This document shows positions 1 through 8,856 of a stretch of 64,000 nucleotides of DNA, one piece after another. Origin of the DNA: Halorubrum trapanicum (GTDB lineage Archaea; Halobacteriota; Halobacteria; Halobacteriales; Haloferacaceae); assembly GCF_002355655.1 (NCBI RefSeq), contig NZ_AP017569.1:1426001-1490000 (forward strand), in the 5' to 3' direction. The notes beneath the pieces were generated by a model. The model did not search any database, was not told the DNA's origin, and saw nothing but the letters and a program-made list of their open reading frames with translations. How positions within the stretch are numbered: the first letter of the stretch is position 1; each line of letters opens with the position of its first letter. The position numbers and the translations under genes are program-made.

Positions 1-2
1 TC

Positions 3-1961
3 GAAACCCACGCCGAGAAACGCGAGAAGCTGGAGTCGGTCGAGGACGAGATCGACGAGATCGAAGCGGCGATCCGCGAGGCCGAGCGCGAGCGCGACGA
101 CCACCGCGACGCGATCCGCGAGGCCCGCGAGCGGATCGACGAGATCGAGGCGGCGATCGACGACCGGCTCGACGACGCCGGGCTCGACGCGGCGAGCGAG
201 GCGGCGATCGACGACCGCCGCGAGGAGCTCGACGACCGGGAGGCGGAGATTCGGGACGAGCTCGACGACGAGCGGGTGACGGCCGAGGGGCTCCGTAACC
301 AGGCGACGAACCTCGCCGGGAAGGCGGACGACCGCGCCGAGCGCGCCGATGAGGTCGAGGCCGAGGCCGACGACCTCGCCGACGAGGCGGAGGCGGCGGC
401 CGAGGAGGCCGACGAACGCGAGGCCTCGATCGAGGAACTGCGCGAGGAGGCCGACGGGTACCGAGAGCGGTTCGCGGCCGCCGACGCGGACGTCGACCGC
501 GACGGCGTCGACGACGAGTTAGAGCGGCTCCGAGAGCGGCGCGGCGAGCTCCGCGAGCGGATCGCCGAGCTGTCGGCGGAGCTGAAGAACGCCCGCGAGC
601 GCGTCGAGGAGGCCGAGGAGCTGCTCGCGGCGGGGAAGTGCCCCGAGTGCGGCCAGCCGGTCGAGGACTCCCCGCACGCCAGCGGGATCGAGGCGGACCG
701 CGAGCGCGTCGAAGAGCTCGAAGCGGAGCTGGAGGACGCCCGCGAGCGCGAGGACGACCTCGACGAGCGGATCGCGGAGCTGGACGAGCTGGCGAGCGCC
801 GCGGACCGGCTCGACGAGATCGACGAGCGGGTCGAGACCCTCGAAGCGCGGGTCGAGGAGAAGCGCGACGAGGCGGAACGGAAACGAGAGGCGGCCGAGG
901 CAAAGCGCGAGCGCGCCGCCGAGCTCCGCGAGGAGGTGGAAGAGACCCGCGAGGTCGCCGAGCAGAAGCGCGACGAGGCGGAATCGGCCGCGGAACGCGT
1001 CGAGGAGCTGGAGGCGTCGCTGTCGGCGATCGACGACGCCCGCGAGGCGGTGACGGCGGTCGAGGAGCGGCTGTCCGCGGTCGCGGACGCGGAAGACGAG
1101 ATCGAGCGACGCCGCGAGAAGCGGGAGAACCTCGAAGAGGTGAACGACGAGCGGCGCGACCGGCTCGCGGACAAGCGCGAGCGCCGCGACGAACTGGCGG
1201 CCGCCGTCGACGAGGCCGCTGTCGAGAACGCGAAGGAGCGGAAAGCCGACGCCGAGCGGTACCTCGAACAGGTCGCCGAGGAACTCGACCGACTCGGCGA
1301 GCGGCGGGAAGAGCTTCAGAACGCGATCGGCGGGGTGAAAGGCGAACTCAGCGAGCTGGAGGCGCTCCGCGAGGAGCGCGAGGCGCTCGGCGAGCGCGTC
1401 GAAGCGCTCGAAACCCTCCACGAGGAGACGAGCGAGCTGGAGTCGATGTACGGCGACCTGCGCGCGGAGCTCCGCCAGCGCAACGTCGCCGAGTTGGAAC
1501 GCACCCTCAACGAGACGTTCGAGCTCGTCTACGGCAACGACGCCTACTCGCACATCGAGCTCGACGGCGAGTACGTCCTCACCGTCTACCAGAAGGACGG
1601 CGAGCCGCTCGACCCCGAGCAGCTCTCCGGCGGCGAGCGCGCCCTGTTCAACCTCTCGCTGCGCTGTGCGATCTACCGGCTGCTCTCGGAGGGGATCGAG
1701 GGCGCGGCGCCGACCCCGCCGCTCATCCTCGACGAGCCGACCGTCTTCCTCGACTCCGGCCACGTCTCCCGGCTCGTCCGGCTCGTCGAGGAGATGCGCG
1801 GGTTCGGCGTGCGTCAGATCGTCATCGTGAGCCACGACGACGAGCTGGTCGGCGCGGCCGACGAGCTGGTCACCGTCGAGAAGGACCCGCGCTCGAACCG
1901 CTCGACGGTCCGCCGGGAGGACGCGGCGGACCTCGACGTCGCCTCGCTCGCGGACGACTGA
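3..1961 (+). CDS. rad50: DNA double-strand break repair ATPase Rad50, 3' part
   Basis: Rad50 works with Mre11 to tether and process DNA ends. The gene enters from outside the window and is open from base 3 to a TGA at 1959-1961, leaving about 650 C-terminal residues. Most of this is heptad-like Glu/Arg/Asp-rich coiled coil. A CPECGQPV zinc hook (CxxC) near 639-660 marks the turn between the two coiled-coil arms. The C-terminal ATPase lobe shows the ABC signature LSGGERALF (about 1621-1650) and Walker [12 protein letters not shown] (about 1726-1758), followed by the D-loop and a SHDD switch. The N-terminal Walker A lies upstream of the window. mre11 normally precedes rad50 in haloarchaea but cannot be seen here. 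The coiled coil generates long open frames on other strands, which I treat as shadows. Confidence 0.95.
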   Translation, partial: ETHAEKREKLESVEDEIDEIEAAIREAERERDDHRDAIREARERIDEIEAAIDDRLDDAGLDAASEAAIDDRREELDDREAEIRDELDDERVTAEGLRNQATNLAGKADDRAERADEVEAEADDLADEAEAAAEEADEREASIEELREEADGYRERFAAADADVDRDGVDDELERLRERRGELRERIAELSAELKNARERVEEAEELLAAGKCPECGQPVEDSPHASGIEADRERVEELEAELEDAREREDDLDERIAELDELASAADRLDEIDERVETLEARVEEKRDEAERKREAAEAKRERAAELREEVEETREVAEQKRDEAESAAERVEELEASLSAIDDAREAVTAVEERLSAVADAEDEIERRREKRENLEEVNDERRDRLADKRERRDELAAAVDEAAVENAKERKADAERYLEQVAEELDRLGERREELQNAIGGVKGELSELEALREEREALGERVEALETLHEETSELESMYGDLRAELRQRNVAELERTLNETFELVYGNDAYSHIELDGEYVLTVYQKDGEPLDPEQLSGGERALFNLSLRCAIYRLLSEGIEGAAPTPPLILDEPTVFLDSGHVSRLVRLVEEMRGFGVRQIVIVSHDDELVGAADELVTVEKDPRSNRSTVRREDAADLDVASLADD

Positions 1962-1979
1962 GCCACCGCTGCGCCGGGT

Positions 1980-2242
1980 CCTTTTATAAACAACAGACGA
2001 CGGCAGGAACCGTAGAAGTCCGCGGCGACACCGCCGCCGAGAGGGACGGCGACGTCAGCCCGCCCCTCCACGTCGGCGCGAGCAGCACCGCGCGAGGGAG
2101 TCGGGCGCGACGAGGGCGACCGGAGGGAGCCCGTAGGAAGCGCCCGACGAGGCTGGGGAGGCGTGAGGCTCACGCTCGACCGATCGAGGATACGGACGCG
2201 AACGACCGCGAACAGCTGCGGCTCGTACTTATAAATAGAGGG
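1980..2242 (+). repeat. Element A: shortened copy of the structured intergenic repeat
   Basis: Gene-free stretch between the convergent rad50 and the minus-strand gene at 2243. It starts with TTTATAA just after rad50 and ends with ACTTATAAAT (2227-2236). Inside are GCGCGAGGGA, a perfect stem GTCGGGCGC / GCGCCCGAC (2100-2108 with 2140-2148), the internal block GACCGGAGGGAGC and the block GAGGCTGGGGAGGCGTGAGG. The same blocks occur near 15.4, 26.0 and 33.1 kb. The second half of the family, with GGGACTCAAAGGGGCAG and stem b, is missing here, so this copy looks truncated. Confidence 0.7.
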
Positions 2243-2734
2243 TCAGTCGCCGTCGTCCTCACCAACCCCGTCGCCCTCGTCCGCCTCGCCCCGTAGCAGT
2301 CCCAACGCCTCGACCGCGACAGGGGTCGCCTCGTAGCCGCGTTGCCCCGCGACCTCGGCCTCGTCGACCAATCCGGCCGCGCGGAACTCTGTGAGCGTCC
2401 CGTGGAGGTCGGACTCGCACATGTCGGCGGCGTCGAGGAGGTCGACCGCGGCGATCGGTCCCTCATCGACGACCACAGCGAGGAGACCGAGCGACCGGTC
2501 GTCCCGAACTGCGCCGAGCGTCCGGCGGACCGGTTCCGGCACGCCGGAGGCGGCGGTCGCGAGCGGCGACTCGCCGTCAACGACGCTGATCTCCTCGTTG
2601 TCGACGTACCGCTCCGCGCCGGTGGCCGGGTCCCGCACGCGGCTGGATTCGGCGGAGCGCTTCACGAGGAGGTACGTCTCGCCGTCGCTGTCGCGGACCG
2701 TCTGCATGGTGGAAAAGGGGCGGCCCGTGGACAT
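2243..2734 (-). CDS. Haloarchaeal winged-helix-like hypothetical protein
   Basis: 163 residues. The N-terminal half (about 10-60) is a small beta-rich segment containing YLLVKRSAESSRVRDP. The C-terminal half (about 85-150) looks like a winged helix: an ADMCESDLHGTLTEFRAAGLVDE helix-turn-helix followed by a short wing. I think it belongs to a haloarchaeal family of unknown function (possibly DUF7346) but cannot verify that. The ATG at 2734 overlaps the stop of the upstream gene by one base (TAATG), which supports this start; Met10 at 2707 is an alternative. It is the last gene of a minus-strand set with the two small proteins at 2734-3401. The tail is acidic (EADEGDGVGEDDGD). Confidence 0.7.
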   Translation of the reverse strand: MSTGRPFSTMQTVRDSDGETYLLVKRSAESSRVRDPATGAERYVDNEEISVVDGESPLATAASGVPEPVRRTLGAVRDDRSLGLLAVVVDEGPIAAVDLLDAADMCESDLHGTLTEFRAAGLVDEAEVAGQRGYEATPVAVEALGLLRGEADEGDGVGEDDGD

Positions 2735-3186
2735 TACGCTTCCGGGCGTGTCGCGTCGGGGTCGAAGTCGTCCTCGTCGGTCTCGGCGTTCTCTTCAGCC
2801 TCGGCGTCTTCGGCGTCTGCCTCGGCCTCGGCGTCTTCGTCCACTTCGTCCCGCGAGCGCTCCCACGCCCGGTACGTCTGGTAGGTTCGAACGCCCGCGA
2901 GGAGTCCGCCGACGAGCAGCGCCGGACCGACCCGCGACCAGCCCTCGAAGAACCACACCATCGGGCCGAGCGCGACGAGGAGGACGGCGGCGTTGGCGTA
3001 GACGACGGCGACGACGAACGCGCGGAGGGTCCCCCGGTCCACGTCGCTCGCGCCCTCGAAGTCGCCGCCGTCGTCGAACGTCTTCACGGAGGGCGCCTTC
3101 GGGACCTCGGGCGTCATCTCCCGCTCGGCGTCGGAGCTCTCGCCGACGGAGATCTCGCCCTCGTCGTCCTCGTCGAGGCTGAACAC
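2734..3186 (-). CDS. Small membrane protein with two transmembrane helices and acidic tail
   Basis: About 150 residues from a GTG at 3184-3186. Longer in-frame extensions exist, but they run through low-complexity Arg/Gly sequence and approach the upstream gene, so I chose the GTG before FSLDEDDEGEIS. An acidic N-terminus is followed by two hydrophobic helices (AFVVAVVYANAAVLLVALGP and VGPALLVGGLLAGV) joined by a short loop. The C-terminal tail is almost only Asp, Glu and Ala. It may be the haloarchaeal family DUF7322; I am not certain. It overlaps the downstream gene by one base, implying co-translation. No function can be assigned. Confidence 0.65.
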   Translation of the reverse strand: MFSLDEDDEGEISVGESSDAEREMTPEVPKAPSVKTFDDGGDFEGASDVDRGTLRAFVVAVVYANAAVLLVALGPMVWFFEGWSRVGPALLVGGLLAGVRTYQTYRAWERSRDEVDEDAEAEADAEDAEAEENAETDEDDFDPDATRPEA

Positions 3187-3227
3187 GCCCGGACGTACGC
3201 CGTGCCGGGGCAAAGGGGTTCCGTCCG

Positions 3228-3401
3228 TCAGACCGCGTCGGCGAGCCGAACCGTTCGGCTCGCCTCGACCCACGCGAGGGGGTTCGTGGCGTCGAAAAGC
3301 ACCACGTTCCCGTCGTCTTCGTACGCCTCCACCTCGGCGTCGACCGCGTCGGAGTCGGCCGGGCGAGCCGCCTGGGGTTCGGAACGTGGGTCCGAAGACA
3401 T
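3228..3401 (-). CDS. Small conserved haloarchaeal protein (DUF7331-like)
   Basis: 57 residues from the ATG at 3399-3401. The core, VEAYEDDGNVVLFDATNPLAW followed by VEASRTVRLADA, matches my memory of a short haloarchaeal family (DUF7331) in which a DNPLAW-type motif is conserved. No metal site, signal or membrane helix is visible. It heads the minus-strand set that continues into the membrane protein 41 bp downstream, and is divergent from polB, whose ATG lies about 100 bp away. The shared region between them is A/T-rich (TTATATG and TTTTTTAG). Confidence 0.65.
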   Translation of the reverse strand: MSSDPRSEPQAARPADSDAVDAEVEAYEDDGNVVLFDATNPLAWVEASRTVRLADAV

Positions 3402-3503
3402 GGACCGTGGTAAGTCGTCACACATTATATGCCTTTCCGTGGCGGGATACCTCGCCGCACCCGAAAGCCGAGTTTTTTAGCCGGGTGACGCCGAAGGACG
3501 GAT

Positions 3504-6302
3504 ATGACTCAGTCGGGGCTGTCGGACTTCTCGTCGACCGGGGACGCGGGCGGCGAGGCCGACGGCGACACGGACACCGAACGGGAGGAGCTGGCCGCCC
3601 AGGAGGCGGCCGCCGTCGCGGGCGGCGGGCGGGGCCACGTCAGCGACGTCGTCGACGTCGACGAGGCGAAGTTCCCGGAGTCGACCGGAACCGTCGAGCT
3701 GATGATCACCCAGATCGACTACGCCGTCGAGGGGTACGGCAGCGACGAGTACCCGGTCGTCCACGTGTTCGGCCGGCGGCCGGCGGAGCACGTCGAGGAC
3801 GCCGACCACGACGTCGTCGAACACCTCCGCGTGCTGGGCGTCGAGCCGTACTTCTACGTCCCCACGGCCGACCTCGACCGCGACCCCGTCGAGGAGTACG
3901 ACGTGGTGATCGGGACCCGGGAGGAGAACCCTGACGGCGAGCCGTACGAGAGCATCCGCGGCGAGCCGCTCACCCGGATCGTCACCCGGACGCCCCGCGA
4001 CGTGGGGAACATCCGCGACGACTTCGCGACCAGCTTCGAGGCGGACATCCTCTTCCCGAACCGATTTCTGATCGACAACGGGCTCAACGGCGGGATCCGC
4101 GTCGAGGAGCGGCGGCTCGACGACGGCGAGGGGACGATCCAGGTCCACGAGGGCCACCTCGAACCGGCCGAGGTCGACGCCGAGATGCGGGTGAACACCT
4201 TCGACATCGAGGTGGACGACCGGCGCGGCTTCCCCGAGGACGGCGAGGAGCCGATCATCTGTCTCACCAGCCACGACTCCTACGACGACGAGTACGTCGT
4301 CTGGCTGTACGACGCGCCCGAGGCCGAGGTCCCGCCGCCCGAGGACCTCCCCGACTACGAGGGGATCGTCGGCGACGGCGAGGAGCTCAACTTCGAGGTC
4401 CGCACCTTCGAGGAGGAGGCCGCGATGCTCGACGCGTTTGTCGAATACATCCGAGAAACCGACGTAGACGTTATGACTGGGTGGAATTTCGAGGATTTCG
4501 ACGCGCCGTACCTCCTCGATCGGATGGAGGTACTCGACGAGGAGAGCGAGTACGACCTCTCCGTCGACCGACTCTCCCGGATCGGCGAGGTGTGGCGCTC
4601 CGGCTGGGGGGGTCCCGACATCAAAGGTCGAGTCGTCTTCGACCTGCTGTACGCCTACAAGCGCACGATGTTCACCGAACTGGAGTCGTACCGCCTTGAC
4701 GCGGTCGGTGAGCGCGAGCTGGGCGTCGGCAAGGAGCGCTACACGGGCGACATCGGCGACCTCTGGGAGCAGGACCCCGAGCGCCTGCTGGAGTACAGCA
4801 TCCGCGACGTGGAGCTTTGCGTCGAGATCGACCGCGCGCAGGACGTGATCGCCTTCTGGGACGACGCCCGCAAGATCGTCGGCTGTAAGCTGGAGGACGC
4901 GACGACGCCCGGCGACGCGGTCGACATGTACGTGCTCCACATGGCGTACGGCAACTTCGCGCTTCCCTCGAAGGGACAGCAGGACGCCGAGGAGTTCGAG
5001 GGCGGCGCGGTGTTCGACCCGATCTCGGGAGTCCGCGAGATGGTGAGCGTGCTCGACTTGAAGAGCCTCTACCCCATGTCGATGGTGACGATCAACGCCT
5101 CACCGGAGACGAAGGTCGATCCCAACGAGTACGACGGTGAGACGTACCAGACCCCGACGGGTGTCCATTTCCGGAAGGAGCCGGACGGGATCATCCGGGA
5201 GATGGTGAACGAACTGCTCGACGAGCGCGAGGAAAAGAAGGCGCTCCGGAACGAACACGATCCGGGCACCGAGGCGTACGAGCAGTACGACCGTCAGCAG
5301 GGAGCTGTCAAGGTTTTGATGAATAGCCTGTACGGCGTTTTTGGATGGGATCGATTCCGTCTATACGACCGTGAGATGAGCGCTGGCGTCACGTCTACCA
5401 ACCGCGAGGTGATCGCATTCACCGCCGACGTGACCAGCGAACTTAACAGAGAAGTAACATATGGAGATACGGACAGCGTCATGCTTTCACTCGGTGATTT
5501 GTCGAAAGAAGATGCCATCGAGACCTCCTTCGAGATAGCGGACCACATCAACGAGCGCTACGACGACTTCGCGCGCGAGGAGCTCAACGCCGACGAACAC
5601 CGCTTCGAGATCGAGTTCGAGAAGCTCTACCGGCGGTTCTTCCAGGCGGGCAAGAAGAAGCGGTACGCGGGCCACATCGTCTGGAAGGAGGGGAAAGACG
5701 TCGACGACATCGACATCACCGGCTTCGAGTACAAGCGGTCGGACATCGCCGGCATCACGAAGGAGGTCCAACAGAACGTCATCGAGACGATCGTGACGGG
5801 CGACGACATCGACGAGGACATGGAGGAGGTGAAAGCGTACCTCGTGGACGTCATCGCGCGCGTGCTCGACGGCGACGTGGACCTCGACGAGATCGGGATC
5901 CCCGGCGGGATCGGCAAGAAGCTGGACGCCTACGACACGCCGACCGCGCAGGTCCGCGGCGCGAAGTACGCCAACATGATGCTCGGCACCAACTTCGGGA
6001 GCGGGTCGAAGCCGAAGCGGCTGTACATCGAGAAGGTCCACCCCGACTTCTGGGCGCGGATGGAAGAGGAAGAGGGGCTCGACCCGCAGCGGGACCGACT
6101 GTACGGGGAGTTCAAGCGCGACCCGGACGTGATCTGCTTCGAGTACGCCGACCAGGTCCCCGACGAGTTCGAGGTCGACTGGGAGAAGATGCTGGACAAG
6201 ACCCTGAAAGGCCCCATCGAGCGCGTCATCGAGGCGCTCGGCATGTCGTGGGAGGAAGTCAAGACGGGCCAAGAGCAGACCGGGCTCGGCTCGTTCATGT
6301 GA
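3504..6302 (+). CDS. polB: Family-B DNA polymerase (PolB), no intein
   Basis: 932 residues, a replicative or repair polymerase with 3'-5' proofreading. Exonuclease motifs: I TFDIEVDD (about 231-238), II TGWNFEDFDAPYL (about 326), III YSIRDVEL. Polymerase motifs: A DLKSLYPMSM (about 519), B KVLMNSLYG (about 603), C YGDTDSV (codons at 5460-5480). The ATG at 3504 sits 24-31 bp after TTTTTTAG, fitting a leaderless transcript. Two stretches (about 4438-4500 and 5290-5525) are clearly richer in A/T and use non-preferred codons. The second covers motifs B and C, which are classic intein insertion sites. Length is as expected for haloarchaeal PolB once inteins are excluded. Confidence 0.97.
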   Translation: MTQSGLSDFSSTGDAGGEADGDTDTEREELAAQEAAAVAGGGRGHVSDVVDVDEAKFPESTGTVELMITQIDYAVEGYGSDEYPVVHVFGRRPAEHVEDADHDVVEHLRVLGVEPYFYVPTADLDRDPVEEYDVVIGTREENPDGEPYESIRGEPLTRIVTRTPRDVGNIRDDFATSFEADILFPNRFLIDNGLNGGIRVEERRLDDGEGTIQVHEGHLEPAEVDAEMRVNTFDIEVDDRRGFPEDGEEPIICLTSHDSYDDEYVVWLYDAPEAEVPPPEDLPDYEGIVGDGEELNFEVRTFEEEAAMLDAFVEYIRETDVDVMTGWNFEDFDAPYLLDRMEVLDEESEYDLSVDRLSRIGEVWRSGWGGPDIKGRVVFDLLYAYKRTMFTELESYRLDAVGERELGVGKERYTGDIGDLWEQDPERLLEYSIRDVELCVEIDRAQDVIAFWDDARKIVGCKLEDATTPGDAVDMYVLHMAYGNFALPSKGQQDAEEFEGGAVFDPISGVREMVSVLDLKSLYPMSMVTINASPETKVDPNEYDGETYQTPTGVHFRKEPDGIIREMVNELLDEREEKKALRNEHDPGTEAYEQYDRQQGAVKVLMNSLYGVFGWDRFRLYDREMSAGVTSTNREVIAFTADVTSELNREVTYGDTDSVMLSLGDLSKEDAIETSFEIADHINERYDDFAREELNADEHRFEIEFEKLYRRFFQAGKKKRYAGHIVWKEGKDVDDIDITGFEYKRSDIAGITKEVQQNVIETIVTGDDIDEDMEEVKAYLVDVIARVLDGDVDLDEIGIPGGIGKKLDAYDTPTAQVRGAKYANMMLGTNFGSGSKPKRLYIEKVHPDFWARMEEEEGLDPQRDRLYGEFKRDPDVICFEYADQVPDEFEVDWEKMLDKTLKGPIERVIEALGMSWEEVKTGQEQTGLGSFM

Positions 6303-6328
6303 CCGACGGCGAGGCGAAACGCGCCCCG

Positions 6329-6345
6329 TCGAAAGCAGTTTTCGA
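6329..6345 (+). terminator. Short hairpin after polB
   Basis: Perfect inverted repeat TCGAAA-GCAGT-TTTCGA 26 bp after the polB stop, followed by an A/T-rich run with TTTCTT. It could end the polB transcript before the suf promoter. Archaeal termination usually relies on T-tracts more than hairpins, so confidence is modest. Confidence 0.35.
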
Positions 6346-6448
6346 TTGAGAGAAAATTTCTTGGTCGATCTGCGACTTTTGACGGGTAGATGCGTAACCA
6401 TTAACCCCCTCAACCCCCACCGTCAAGGTACGAGGCACGAGAATACAC

Positions 6449-7372
6449 ATGGCTACTCTCGAAATCAACGATCTTCACGCACGAGTGGCGGAAGAGGGCG
6501 GCGAACGCATCCTTCTCGGCGTCGACCTGACCGTCGAGTCCGGGGACATCCACGCGCTGATGGGCCCCAACGGCTCCGGCAAGTCGACGCTGGCGAAGGT
6601 GATCGCCGGCCACCCGGCCTACGAGGTCACCGACGGGTCGATCTCCCTCCACCTCAGCGAGGCGGACGTCGCGGACGTCGACGCCGAGCTCGACGACGAG
6701 GACTACCACTGGGAGCTGCTCGAGTTAGAGCCGAACGAGCGCGCCGCGCTCGGCATCTTCCTCGGCTTCCAGTACCCCGCTGAGATCGAGGGCGTCACCA
6801 TGACGAACTTCCTCCGCCAGGCCCTCAACGCGAAGGCCGACGAGCGCGAGGAGCTGTTCGAAGAGGAGGACGAAGACGAGGAGGAAGCCGAGGCGGACGA
6901 CGACGAAGGCTACGAGACCTCCCCGATGGAGGGCCCCGCGGACGACGGCGAGATCGGCGTCGCCGAGTTCCAGGAGATCCTCTCGGAGAAGATGGAGCTG
7001 CTCGACATGGACGAGAAGTTCATGCAGCGGTACCTCAACGCCGGCTTCTCCGGCGGCGAGAAGAAGCAGAACGAGGTCCTCCAGGCCGCGATGTTGGAGC
7101 CGAGCGTCGCCGTGCTCGACGAGATCGACTCCGGGCTCGACATCGACCGCCTGAAGGACGTCTCGAAGGGGATCAACGCGCTCCGCGACGAGCAGGGCAC
7201 GGGCATCCTCCAGATCACTCACTACCAGCGCATCCTCGACTACGTCGAGCCCGACCACGTCCACGTCATGCTCGACGGCGAAGTCGTCAAGAGCGGCGGC
7301 GCGGAGCTCGCCGAGAAGCTCGAGGACGAGGGGTACGACTGGGTCCGCGAGGACGCCTTCGAGGCGGCGTAA
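6449..7372 (+). CDS. sufC: Fe-S cluster assembly ATPase SufC
   Basis: ABC-type ATPase that drives the SufB-SufD scaffold in Fe-S cluster assembly in the cytoplasm. Walker [10 protein letters not shown] is at residues 39-47, the signature [13 protein letters not shown] is in the C-terminal half, and Walker [13 protein letters not shown] precedes ITHYQRIL with the switch histidine. 307 residues is long for the family because of a Glu/Asp-rich insertion (about residues 133-165), a typical halophilic loop. First gene of sufC-sufB-sufD, with 52 bp to sufB. The ATG at 6449 is followed directly by the conserved ATLEINDL start of the fold. Confidence 0.96.
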   Translation: MATLEINDLHARVAEEGGERILLGVDLTVESGDIHALMGPNGSGKSTLAKVIAGHPAYEVTDGSISLHLSEADVADVDAELDDEDYHWELLELEPNERAALGIFLGFQYPAEIEGVTMTNFLRQALNAKADEREELFEEEDEDEEEAEADDDEGYETSPMEGPADDGEIGVAEFQEILSEKMELLDMDEKFMQRYLNAGFSGGEKKQNEVLQAAMLEPSVAVLDEIDSGLDIDRLKDVSKGINALRDEQGTGILQITHYQRILDYVEPDHVHVMLDGEVVKSGGAELAEKLEDEGYDWVREDAFEAA

Positions 7373-7424
7373 CCGAATGCGGGCACGCGACACACGTAAA
7401 CACGGGAATCCGTAACAATACACT

Positions 7425-8855
7425 ATGAGTTCACAACAGGACGACCTCAAGGAGACAGACACCGAGGCGCGCTTCGAGTTCAAGAAGGAGGAGAACTCCG
7501 CCTTCAAGAGCGAAAAGGGCCTCACCGAGGAGACGGTCCGCGTCATCTCGGAGGACAAGGACGAACCGGAGTGGATGCTGGAGCGGCGCCTGCGCGCGCT
7601 CGAGCAGTTCCAAGAGATGCCGATGCCGACCGACTGGCCCGGCCAGCCGGACCTCTCGGAGGTCGACATCAACGAGATCGTGCCGTACATCCGGCCGGAC
7701 ATCGACAAGCGCGGCGGCGCGGACAGCTGGGAGGACCTCCCGGAGGAGATCCAAGACACCTTCGACAAGCTGGGAATTCCGGAGGCCGAGAAGAACGCGC
7801 TCTCGGGCGTCGGCGCGCAGTACGAGTCCGAGATCGTCTACCAGAACATGCAGGAGCGCTGGGAGGAGAAGGGCGTCATCTTCTGTGACATGGACAAGGC
7901 CGTCCAGGAGCACGAGGAGATCGTCCGCGAGCACTTCATGACGAAGTGCGTCCCCCCGAGCGACAACAAGTTCGCGGCGCTTCACGGCGCCATCTGGTCC
8001 GGCGGCTCGTTCGTCTACGTCCCGGAGAACACCACCGTGGAGATGCCGATTCAGGCGTACTTCCGGATGAACTCCGAGGGGATGGGCCAGTTCGAGCACA
8101 CGCTCATCATCGCCGAGGAGGGCTCCGAGGTCCACTACATCGAGGGCTGTTCCGCCCCGAAGTACTCGGCCTTTAACCTCCACTCCGGCGGCGTGGAAGT
8201 GTTCGTCGGCGAGGACGCCCACGTCCAGTACTCGACCGTCCAGAACTGGTCGAAGAACACGTACAACCTCAACACGAAGCGCGCCATCGCCGAGAAGGGC
8301 GGGCGCATGGAGTGGATCTCCGGCTCGATGGGGTCGAAGGCGACGATGCTGTACCCGTCGACGATCCTGAAGGGCCGCGGCGCCTCCGACAACCACATCA
8401 CCATCGCCTTCGCGGGTGAGGGCCAGGACATCGACACCGGCGCGAAGGTGTACCACAACGCGCCGGACACGAAGTCCACCGTCGAGTCGAAGTCGATCGC
8501 GAAGGACGGCGGCCGCACCAACTACCGCGGCCTCGTCCACATCGCGGACGGCGCGGAGAACTCCTCGACCGCCGTGGAGTGCGACGCGCTGATGTTCGAC
8601 AACGAGTCGACGTCGGACACGATGCCGTACATGGAGATCAACGAGTCGAAGGTCGACGTCGCCCACGAGGCGACCGTCGGGAAGATCGGCGACGAGGACA
8701 TCTTCTACCTCCAGTCGCGCGGCCTCGACGACGACGACGCGAAACAGATGATCGTCTCGGGGTTCATCGAGCCGATCACGGAGGAGCTGCCGATCGAGTA
8801 CGCCGTCGAGCTGAACCGGCTCGTCGAGCTGGAGATGGAGGGTTCGCTCGGATAA
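7425..8855 (+). CDS. sufB: Fe-S cluster assembly scaffold SufB
   Basis: 476 residues, SufBD-family beta-helix protein forming the SufBC2D complex on which Fe-S clusters are built. Conserved segments include CVPPSDNKFAALHGAIWSGG, FEHTLIIAEEGSEVHYIEGCSAP, the core helix with SSTAVECDALMFDNES, and the C-terminal HEATVGKIGDEDIFYLQSRG. The Cys in VECDAL corresponds to the region used for cluster or persulfide handling in the family. The ATG at 7425 gives an acidic N-terminus. The stop TAA is separated from the sufD ATG by one base. Confidence 0.97.
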   Translation: MSSQQDDLKETDTEARFEFKKEENSAFKSEKGLTEETVRVISEDKDEPEWMLERRLRALEQFQEMPMPTDWPGQPDLSEVDINEIVPYIRPDIDKRGGADSWEDLPEEIQDTFDKLGIPEAEKNALSGVGAQYESEIVYQNMQERWEEKGVIFCDMDKAVQEHEEIVREHFMTKCVPPSDNKFAALHGAIWSGGSFVYVPENTTVEMPIQAYFRMNSEGMGQFEHTLIIAEEGSEVHYIEGCSAPKYSAFNLHSGGVEVFVGEDAHVQYSTVQNWSKNTYNLNTKRAIAEKGGRMEWISGSMGSKATMLYPSTILKGRGASDNHITIAFAGEGQDIDTGAKVYHNAPDTKSTVESKSIAKDGGRTNYRGLVHIADGAENSSTAVECDALMFDNESTSDTMPYMEINESKVDVAHEATVGKIGDEDIFYLQSRGLDDDDAKQMIVSGFIEPITEELPIEYAVELNRLVELEMEGSLG

Positions 8856-8856
8856 C

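Noticed and set aside
519-1835. Long minus-strand open frame inside rad50
   Set aside because: Leu/Val/Arg-rich product with no fold; it is the antisense shadow of the Glu/Arg coiled coil of Rad50.
3477-4940. 487-codon minus-strand frame over polB
   Set aside because: Opposite strand of a clear polymerase with all motifs; product is low-complexity Val/Asp/Leu.
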